Assembly: GCA_016707685.1 (NCBI GenBank)
Contig: JADJHE010000020.1
Coordinates: forward strand, 22,818-86,817
From: Bacteroidota bacterium
Lineage (GTDB): Bacteria > Bacteroidota > Bacteroidia > 2-12-FULL-35-15
Direction: 5' to 3'
DNA length: 64,000 bases
Below the pieces are notes generated by a model, which did not search any database, had not been told where the DNA came from, and saw nothing but the letters and a program-made list of their open reading frames with translations. Below, one piece after another: positions 56,737 to 64,000 of this stretch (positions within the stretch are counted from its first letter, which is position 1; every line of letters begins with the position of its first letter). The position numbers and the translations under genes are program-made.

Positions 56737-57786
56737 TTACAAGATTAACATTGCATCTCCATAAGAATAGAAATGGTATTTTTCTTTGATTGCTTCTTTG
56801 TATGCTTTCATAATCAAATCGTAACCACCAAAAGCGCAAACCATCATCAATAAAGTAGATTCAGGAGTATGGAAATTGGTAATCATACAATTTGATACAG
56901 AGAAATCGTATGGAGGGAAAATAAATTTGTTTGTCCAACCATCGTATGGTTTCAAGAATCCATCCGTAGAAACAGATGATTCAATTGCACGCATACTGGT
57001 AGTTCCAACACAACATACTTTTTTCTTTGCTTCACGCGCTTTGTTTACAATAGCACAATCTTTCTCCGAAATAATTACTTGTTCCGAATCCATTTTGTGT
57101 TTTGTTAAATCTTCCACTTCAACTGTACGGAATGTCCCTAAACCAACGTGTAATGTTACGTTTGCAAAGTTTACACCTTTTAATTCTAAACGTTTAAGCA
57201 ATTCGCGACTAAAGTGTAAACCAGCAGTTGGAGCTGCAACAGCACCTTCGTTTTTAGCATAAACTGTTTGGTAACGGTCTTTATCTTCTTCAGTTGGTTT
57301 ACGTTTGATGTATTTAGGCAATGGTGTTTCACCCATTTCGTCCAATGTTCTACGGAAATCTTCGTAAGAACCATCGTACAAGAAACGTAATGTACGTCCG
57401 CGTGATGTAGTGTTATCAATAACTTCAGCTACCAATGTATCATCATCACCAAAATATAATTTATTACCGATACGGATTTTACGAGCTGGATCAACCAACA
57501 CATCCCATAAACGGCTTTCAGCATTTAATTCGCGTAATAAGAAAACTTCAATTTTTGCACCTGTTTTTTCTTTGTTACCATACATACGAGCAGGAAACAC
57601 TTTTGTATCATTCAAAATCATGCAATCGCCATCATTAAAATAGCTCAATACATCTTTAAATTTTTTGTGTTCAATTTTTCCAGTTGCACGGTGTACAACC
57701 ATTAATTTAGCTTCATCACGGTTTTTAGACGGTGTTTCAGCCAACAACTCTTTTGGTAAGTTGAATTTGAATTGTGATAATTTCAT
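56737..57786 (-). CDS. queA: S-adenosylmethionine:tRNA ribosyltransferase-isomerase
   Basis: Makes epoxyqueuosine in tRNA from preQ1. From ATG 57786 (MKLSQFKFNLPKELLAETP) the product has 349 residues with the family motifs RDEAKLMVV, CMILNDTKVFPAR, 'EGAVAAPTAGLHFSRELL', VGLGTFRTVEVED, and FHTPESTLLMMVCAFGG. The upstream in-frame start at 57840 would add 18 residues unlike the family and was rejected. Confidence 0.96.
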   Translation of the reverse strand: MKLSQFKFNLPKELLAETPSKNRDEAKLMVVHRATGKIEHKKFKDVLSYFNDGDCMILNDTKVFPARMYGNKEKTGAKIEVFLLRELNAESRLWDVLVDPARKIRIGNKLYFGDDDTLVAEVIDNTTSRGRTLRFLYDGSYEDFRRTLDEMGETPLPKYIKRKPTEEDKDRYQTVYAKNEGAVAAPTAGLHFSRELLKRLELKGVNFANVTLHVGLGTFRTVEVEDLTKHKMDSEQVIISEKDCAIVNKAREAKKKVCCVGTTSMRAIESSVSTDGFLKPYDGWTNKFIFPPYDFSVSNCMITNFHTPESTLLMMVCAFGGYDLIMKAYKEAIKEKYHFYSYGDAMLIL

Positions 57787-57944
57787 AATTAATAAATTTT
57801 TGTAATAAGATTTATGGAAGAAGTGTGTTCCATAATACAAGGAGATAGATGCCTCATAAATCTTACGGGATTAATGATTAATTTTTTAATAGGGCACAAA
57901 TGTACTACCTCAAAAGGCCTTTGTCAATAAAAATCGTATTTATT

Positions 57945-58646
57945 TTAGCTTTTCAGGGAATTTTCAAACTCCTCAATGCTCATGGCATCGCTCAGTTTAT
58001 AGTCGCCAATGCGAGTACGGCACAATGCTGTTAAATGAGCACCACTTTTGAGTGCCAAACCAAAATCTCGAGCCAATGAACGAATGTAGGTTCCTTTACT
58101 GCAAACCACTCTAAAATCAACTTCGGGCAAAGCAATGCGGGTAATTTCAAAAACAGTTATTTCAATTTCTTTCGGTTTTATTTCGGCTGTTTGTCCGGCT
58201 CTTGCAATATCATACGCACGTTTTCCATCAATTTTAATGGCCGAATACAAGGGTGGTGTTTGCTGAATTTTACCTATAAACTGTTTTGTTGTTTCGTGAA
58301 TTAGTTCATCCGTAATATGGTCTGTTGGATAATGTGCATCAATCTCCTTTTCCAAATCATAACAAGGTGTGGTTGCTCCAATATAGAAGGTGCCTGTATA
58401 TTCTTTTTCTTGTGCTTGGTACTTTTCAATGTTTTTTGTTTGTTTGCCTGTACATACAATCAACAAACCTGTTGCTAAAGGATCGAGTGTTCCGGCATGA
58501 CCAATTTTGGGCTGTACACGTTTGCCATCCAACACCAATGAAGGATGATGCTTAATCAAATACTTCATTTTATTAACCACCTGAAAGGAAGTCCACGTCA
58601 ATGGTTTATTGATTAATAGTACTTCACCTGCTCTAAAATCTTTCAT
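57945..58646 (-). CDS. truB: tRNA pseudouridine(55) synthase
   Basis: Converts U55 of tRNA to pseudouridine. The 233-residue product has the catalytic motif GHAGTLDPLATGLLIV (Asp), KEYTGTFYIGATT, 'PPLYSAIKIDGKRAYDIA', and CSKGTYIRSLARDFG. Length normal for the short Bacteroidota form without PUA domain. Eight bp after uppP, leftward; likely one operon with uppP and DUF3098. Confidence 0.95.
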   Translation of the reverse strand: MKDFRAGEVLLINKPLTWTSFQVVNKMKYLIKHHPSLVLDGKRVQPKIGHAGTLDPLATGLLIVCTGKQTKNIEKYQAQEKEYTGTFYIGATTPCYDLEKEIDAHYPTDHITDELIHETTKQFIGKIQQTPPLYSAIKIDGKRAYDIARAGQTAEIKPKEIEITVFEITRIALPEVDFRVVCSKGTYIRSLARDFGLALKSGAHLTALCRTRIGDYKLSDAMSIEEFENSLKS

Positions 58647-58653
58647 GGGAATA

Positions 58654-59445
58654 TTATGCGGTCATTTCTAAACCGGTGTACAAGGCATACACCAAAAATA
58701 ACACACCTAAAACAATACGGTAGTATCCAAAATGTTTGAAACCATATTTATTTAAAAAGGCGATAAAGCCTTTTACAGCAACAATTGCCACAAGGAATGC
58801 TACAAAAGCACCTAACAATAAAATGGTAATATCATCGGAATGGATGTTGTCTTTTTCTTTTAATAAATCGTAGCCCGATGCAGCAAACATGGTTGGAATG
58901 GCTAATAAAAAAGAAAATTCTGCTGCTTGTTTTCTATCGAATCCAGAAAACACACCACCAAAAATAGTTGCTGCAGCACGTGATACACCTGGTATCATAG
59001 ATACACATTGAATCAATCCAATTTTTACAGCACCTTTATAGGTAATATCTTCAATCTCTTTGTACTCCGATTTTTTTTGTGCACTCCACTTATCCAATAA
59101 AATCAATACAACTCCACCTACAATAAGCGAAATGCTAACCGTGAATGGATTAAATAAATAATGTTTGATTGTTTTGTAGGCTAATAAGCCAATGATTCCT
59201 GTAGGCAAAAATGCTACGAATAATTTCATGTAAATATCCAAGCCTACAAAAAAACGTTTGATGTAAATCAGCAATACCGCCATAATTGCTCCAAGCTGAA
59301 TTACAATCTCGAATGTTTTCGCAAATTCTTTATCTTGAATAGCCATTAATGAATCGGCTAAAATCATGTGACCTGTAGAAGAAACTGGTAAGAATTCAGT
59401 TAGGCCTTCGATGATGGCAATAATGATTGCTTGAATGTATGACAT
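58654..59445 (-). CDS. uppP: Undecaprenyl-diphosphatase
   Basis: Membrane phosphatase recycling undecaprenyl carrier lipid for peptidoglycan. The 263-residue product has about eight helices and the motifs GLTEFLPVSSTGHMILAD (with the Glu) and MIPGVSRAAATIFGGVFSG (with the Ser/Arg). Length normal. Upstream gene is DUF3098, downstream truB. Confidence 0.96.
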   Translation of the reverse strand: MSYIQAIIIAIIEGLTEFLPVSSTGHMILADSLMAIQDKEFAKTFEIVIQLGAIMAVLLIYIKRFFVGLDIYMKLFVAFLPTGIIGLLAYKTIKHYLFNPFTVSISLIVGGVVLILLDKWSAQKKSEYKEIEDITYKGAVKIGLIQCVSMIPGVSRAAATIFGGVFSGFDRKQAAEFSFLLAIPTMFAASGYDLLKEKDNIHSDDITILLLGAFVAFLVAIVAVKGFIAFLNKYGFKHFGYYRIVLGVLFLVYALYTGLEMTA

Positions 59446-59543
59446 AGGGAATTTGGTAATGTGCTAATTTGAAAATGAAATAATTTCAAGAAAAACCATC
59501 AAAGAATTTTCAAATTGAGTCATTCTCAAATTTTCAAATTGAA

Positions 59544-59786
59544 TTAGTCTTTTGATTTTTTCATTATCGCCAACAACACGATTACAAAACCGGCAAGGAT
59601 AACGATAGGAGAAAGTGTAACACGTCTGAAACTAAAAATTTCATCTTCATGAAACTCGTTTGGATTTTCGGCACCACCACCAACCATTAGCATATAACCA
59701 ATGATTACTACCAATACACCTACAATTAATATTTTGTAGTTTTCTTTACCAAATGCAAATCCGGGTTTTTTTGAATTGTTACTCAT
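59544..59786 (-). CDS. DUF3098 small membrane protein
   Basis: An 80-residue protein with two membrane helices (YKILIVGVLVVIIGYMLMVG, 'LSPIVILAGFVIVLLAIM') and a conserved loop (GGGAENPNEFHEDEIFSFRR). The pattern matches the DUF3098 family, which in Bacteroidota lies between ftsX and uppP, as here. Function unknown; probably linked to cell-envelope assembly. Confidence 0.88.
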   Translation of the reverse strand: MSNNSKKPGFAFGKENYKILIVGVLVVIIGYMLMVGGGAENPNEFHEDEIFSFRRVTLSPIVILAGFVIVLLAIMKKSKD

Positions 59787-59860
59787 TGTTGAATTTTATT
59801 TTTAGTGTTACAAATGTAACCAATTTTAAGAATTATGGATGTTAAAAAAAGTGAAGTGTA

Positions 59861-60723
59861 CTAAAAATACAAATCATCCGATTTCAATCGTAAATACTTA
59901 CGTACCGCCAATGAAGTGCTTATCCATGAAATAACAATTCCTAAAACGATTACCAAACCAAACAACGTCAATAACATATTTTGGTCTTGCAATTCTCTTA
60001 ATTCGGGTAACTGACGTTGGGTTAAATACAATACCCCTACCAACATGGCAATGGCAATTAATGCTCCGTACACACCATGACGGATGCCTGCAAACACAAA
60101 CGGCCGTCTGATAAAGCCTTGTGTTGCACCGACCAGTTGCATGGTTTTGATAATAAAGCGTTTGCTGTAAATGGATAAACGAATGGTGTTATTAATCAAT
60201 GCCAATGCAATAATCATCAGCAATGAACTGAATCCTAAAATTACCAAACTTATTTTTTGAACGTTTTCATTGATCATGCTCACCAATGATTTTTGATAAA
60301 TTACTTCCTTTACCAATTTGGTATCCAGCATGTCTTTTTCAATCCAGGTTAAACTATCCGAATTCGCATATTCTGCTTTTAGGTTCCACGTGTGGAGGAT
60401 ACAGAGTTGAATCTAAAAAGTCAATAAAATCTTCTCCCAAATCCTTTTGCAATTGCTCTGCTGCTTCTTCTTTTGTAACAAACTCGGTTGATTTTACATA
60501 ATCCGAAGCATCCAATGTTTTTTGCAATTTAGCAATGTCTACCTCTTGGCACTTTCGTTCAAAATTACCTGAACGCAATGTTTTCTTTTACATTATCGGC
60601 CAACTTGCGGGTGTTTAGGATAATAATGCCCAATAAACCAAGCATGAACAATACCAATGAAAGACTCACAATGGTGGTAAAAGTAGAACCTGTTAATCTG
60701 CGTTTTGAATATTTGTCTGACAC
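59861..60723 (-). CDS. ftsX: Cell-division protein FtsX, frameshifted
   Basis: Membrane subunit of FtsEX, which controls septal peptidoglycan hydrolases. From GTG 60723: N-terminal cytoplasmic tail and first helix (SDKYSKRRLTGSTFTTIVSL, 'LVLFMLGLLGIIIL'), a periplasmic domain (DASDYVKSTEFVTKEEAAEQ), then the FtsX permease part (LSIYSKRFIIKTMQLVGATQ, 'FIRRPFVFAGIRHGVYGAL') to 59861. Frame changes at about 60575-60560 and 60400-60350 split it into three pieces; all are collinear and full length is about 289 codons. As ftsX is normally needed, consensus errors are likely. Confidence 0.88.
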
Positions 60724-60841
60724 GTTTGTATGTATATAAAGGTGAATGCCTAAAACTTAATCTGAGGCTAAATTAACCATTAAACAGTCGGACTTTTTTC
60801 GAATTAAAAATTGAAATAAACAATCAGGCGTTAATAACCTT

Positions 60842-61321
60842 CTATTTCTTCTTTCCTTTTCCGTTCCCTGAATTGCCTTTGGCATTTCCTTTAGAATTGC
60901 CCTTATTGCCTGAATTACCTTTCGATTTCATCGATTTTTTCATTGCATGAAACTCTGGAGAACCTGGTTTTATTCCCATTTCCTTAGCCATTGCTCCCCA
61001 ACCTTTTGATTTATTTGCCGAATACGTTTTTACTACTTCATCAAAGGGTTTGTTCGCTGATACAGAAAGCTGTGCAGCCATGTACACATCTCCAGGAGCC
61101 AGTATTTTTAATGCAGCATCCACCTTTGAACCAACAATATTGAAGGTATTTACCACATTGTTATGAAACGCTGTAATGTCTTTCAAGGCTTGATTATGAA
61201 TACTTGTAAGCATATTGTCCATCTCCGGATCGCCTACCGTAGCTGTAAATTTTACAATTTGAGCCTGTGTTGATGCCCCAAATGCTAGCATTACAAACAG
61301 TGCAAGAATATTTTTTTTCAT
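60842..61321 (-). CDS. Secreted protein with Gly/Lys/Asn-rich tail
   Basis: A 159-residue product with a signal peptide (NILALFVMLAFGASTQAQ), a helical middle part (MLTSIHNQALKDITAFHNNV, 'GDVYMAAQLSVSANKPFDEV') and a strongly basic low-complexity tail of about 30 residues made of K, G, N and S (SKGNSGNKGNSKGNAKGN). The tail is unusual in this genome. Function unknown; the middle is a Bacteroidota family without a name that I know. Confidence 0.7.
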   Translation of the reverse strand: MKKNILALFVMLAFGASTQAQIVKFTATVGDPEMDNMLTSIHNQALKDITAFHNNVVNTFNIVGSKVDAALKILAPGDVYMAAQLSVSANKPFDEVVKTYSANKSKGWGAMAKEMGIKPGSPEFHAMKKSMKSKGNSGNKGNSKGNAKGNSGNGKGKKK

Positions 61322-61421
61322 AGTCGTTAGGGCTTAGTTTTTCTCAAATATACGCATTCGAAAGCCAATATAAAAGAGGTAATTCGTATATTCGCAACTC
61401 GAAAAAAAGAATAGAAATACC

Positions 61422-64000
61422 ATGGAATACAATTTCAGAGAAGTAGAAAAAAAATGGCAGGCATACTGGGCAGAAAATAAAACGTTTAGAGCAGAAGATA
61501 AATCATCTAAACCCAAATATTATGTATTGGACATGTTCCCTTACCCTAGTGGAGCAGGTTTACATGTTGGGCATCCATTGGGTTATATTGCCTCTGATAT
61601 TTTTGCACGTTTCAAACGCTTAAAAGGATTCAATGTATTGCATCCAATGGGTTACGATTCATTTGGTTTGCCAGCCGAACAATATGCTATTCAAACTGGT
61701 CAACATCCTGAAATTACTACCAATTAACATAAAATTGGTGTTTTGAATGAAATAAAAAGTTAAAATAAAGAATTTTATAGATAAAAAGAAATATAAAAAA
61801 AGATCAATAACTAAAATGAAATAATACAGGATAAGAAGACAACTAGATAAAATTGGCTTTTCATTCGATTGGGACCGAGAAGTACGCACCTCCAATGCCG
61901 ACTATTACAAATGGACGCAATGGATTTTTATTCAATTGTTCAACTCTTGGTACAACAAAAAAACAAACAAAGCCGAAAATATTTCTACGCTGATTGCTTG
62001 TTTTGGTAATGGATTAAATGGAACTCAATCGTGAATGAATTTTAACGGGTGATTTAGAAGTGTATCACGATGGTTTTACACCGGCTGAATGGAAAGGTTT
62101 TTCTGAAGCAACCAAAGAACAAGTATTGCAACAATTCCGTTTAGCTTATTTAAGTGATACGATGGTTAACTAGTGTACAAATGTTGTACTGGGAACCATT
62201 TTATGGCAACGAAGAAAAGAGATGGTGTTTCGGAACGGTGGGGGTTATCCTGTTGAACGCAAATTGATGAAACAATGGAGTTTGCGCATCACTGCATATG
62301 CCGATCGTTTGTTGAATGATTTGGAAGGAATTGATTGGACCGAATCCATCAAAGAAGCACAACGCAATTGGATTGGGAAATCGGAAGGAACGAGCTTAAA
62401 AATTTAAAGTTGAAAATTCAGCTGCGGAAGTGGAAGTATTTACAACGCGCCCTGATACGATTTTCGGAGTATCGTTTGTAACACTTGCACCGGAGCACGA
62501 ATTGGTTGCACAACTTACAACTGCTGCACAAAAAAATGCAGTGGAAGAATACATCACGTTTGCAAAAAATCGTAGTGAGCGCGAACGCATGGCCGATGTA
62601 AAAAAGATTACCGGTGTGTTCACGGGCGCATACGTTATTCATCCATTCACTGGGAAACAAATTCCAATTTGGATTGGTGATTATGTATTGGCTGGTTATG
62701 GAACAGGTGCTGTAATGGCTGTTCCGGGGCACGATTCACGCGATTATGCATTTGCAAAACATTTTGAATTGCCAATAATTGAAGTGGTTGCTGGTGGCGA
62801 TTTATCAAAAGAATCGTACGATGCAAAAGAAGGAAAATTGATTAATTCCGATTTTTTAAATGGATTGGAAGTGAAAGAAGCAGTGAAAGCTGCGATTAAA
62901 AAAATTGAAGAAAAAGGATTGGGAAAAGGCAAAACCAATTTCCGTTTACGCGATGCAATTTTTGGTCGCCAACGTTATTGGGGCGAACCAATTCCTGTTT
63001 ATTACAAAGATGGAATTCCGCATGTATTAAACGAAAACGAATTGCCATTGGTATTGCCAGAAGTAGATAAATATTTACCAACCGAAACGGGTGAGCCACC
63101 ATTGGCGCGTGCGAAAAATTGGAAATACGAAGGCAAATACGAATACGAATACAGCACCATGCCAGGTTGGGCAGGTAGCTCTTGGTATTATTTGCGCTAC
63201 ATGGATTCCAACAATGGAAAAACATTTGCAAGCAAAGAGGCGGTTGACTATTGGCAAAATGTGGATTTATACATTGGTGGTGCGGAACATGCAACAGGCC
63301 ATTTATTGTATGTGCGTTTCTGGACAAAATTCCTAAACGACCTTGGTTTGGTCCCTGTTATTGAACCTGCTAAAAAATTGATTAATCAAGGGATGATACA
63401 AGGAACAAGTGCGTTTGTGTATCCATTGAATCCATATTATTTGGTCATTGAAGTCAAGCTGATAATGAAAATGTGAAAATTCATTTCTATTTAACTGATC
63501 TGCCTAAACAATTAGTTGATATGGTATTAAAAAGGATATCAGAACAACCTTGGGTAAAGGTTAATATGATATAAATCAGAAATATTAAAACACAATACAT
63601 GTGAAATTAAACTACTTCCAATAAACAACATTTAAGATGTTAATAACAGAGGGAATAGTATGATTCAATGCATGTTGATGTAAATATTGTAAACAATGTT
63701 CAAGAATTGAAGCATTCAGATTAAATTGGAGAGAAGATGCTATTTTATTCTCGAAGAAAACGGAGATTACATCTGCGGCTCCGAAGTAGAAAAAATGTCG
63801 AAATCGAAATGGAATGTAGTTAGTCCCGATTTGATGGTTGAACAATACGGTGCAGATTGTTTGCGCTTGTATGAAATGTTCTTAGGTCCGCTCGAACTTT
63901 CAAAACCATGGAATACAAATGGTATTACAGGTGTAAGTAACTTTATTCGTAAACTGTGGAGATTGTTTCATAATGGTGATGCATTGAACATTTCAAATGA
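61422..64000 (+). pseudogene. leuS: Leucyl-tRNA synthetase, several breaks, runs off the window
   Basis: Class I aminoacyl-tRNA synthetase. Seen in order: N-terminus MEYNFREVEKKWQAYWAENK, the HIGH-like motif SGAGLHVGHPLGY, 'RQLDKIGFSFDWDREVRTSN', the editing domain (TTRPDTIFGVSFVTLAPEHE, 'GTGAVMAVPGHDSRDYAF'), 'YYLRYMDSNNGKTF' and the KMSKS motif (SEVEKMSKSKWNVVSPD, about 63795). Breaks: an AT-rich insert of about 100 bp at 61725-61825, several indels and a TGG-to-TAG change in 61990-62230, and an unrelated stretch at about 63420-63690. The 3' end lies outside. An essential gene, so faulty assembly is suspected. Confidence 0.88.

Overview
The window reads as a chromosomal stretch of a low-GC member of the Bacteroidota (Cytophaga/Flavobacteria-like). 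The evidence is seen directly: type IX secretion (T9SS) C-terminal sorting domains of the 'YPNP...GIYFLKL' type on several secreted proteins, Bacteroidota promoters of the TTTG-N20-TANNTTTG type, family-restricted genes (DUF4270 lipoprotein, DUF3098, a one-domain glycogen/starch synthase, regulator-propeller histidine kinase with a LytTR partner), di-heme type succinate dehydrogenase, and interrupted-operon four-helix-bundle genes. No rRNA, tRNA, CRISPR array or classical insertion sequence was seen.

Layout. 1-4.3 kb: leftward suf Fe-S assembly operon (A-type carrier, sufB, a four-helix-bundle gene, sufC, sufD running off the edge) under a promoter whose start is covered by a 19-bp palindrome. 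4.4-9.3 kb: thiL, then a propeller-type sensor kinase and LytTR response regulator. 9.3-17.2 kb: accessory region with three hairpins that have different stems but an identical 20-nt loop, a small membrane protein, T9SS proteins, a hydrolase, and a badly broken secreted protein. 17.4-24 kb: Xaa-Pro aminopeptidase, sdhCAB with a second four-helix-bundle gene inside it, a lipoprotein. 24-26.1 kb: a probable mobile block, bounded by 30-bp imperfect repeats, carrying the mobile mystery A/B (HTH/Fic) pair behind four evenly spaced operators. 26.2-32 kb: surface lipoproteins and a large, frame-broken T9SS protein. 32-33 kb: palindromic repeat field. 33-46 kb: panC, glycogen synthase, DUF4270, glmS, rpoN, dnaG and others. 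45.8-50.3 kb: acyl-CoA dehydrogenase, then a sulfur-handling group (TauE/SafE exporter, MBL-rhodanese fusion, secreted rhodanese, small membrane protein). 50.3-64 kb: a T9SS gene inserted beside the polyprenyl synthase gene with a left-over copy of its 3' end, then rlmN, an amidohydrolase of menaquinone type, ispD, queA, truB, uppP, DUF3098, ftsX, and leuS running off the right edge.

Many genes carry one-base indels, mostly in homopolymers, and three zones (14.6-16.7 kb, 27.4-29.4 kb, leuS) are densely broken. Because essential genes (ftsX, leuS) are hit, I read much of this as consensus error in the assembly rather than decay, but the sequence alone cannot settle it.

The most interesting signals are the conserved-loop hairpin family at 9647-13360, the phased operator array in front of the HTH/Fic pair, the suf palindrome, four-helix-bundle genes placed inside two Fe-S operons, and the duplicated 3' end of the polyprenyl synthase gene.
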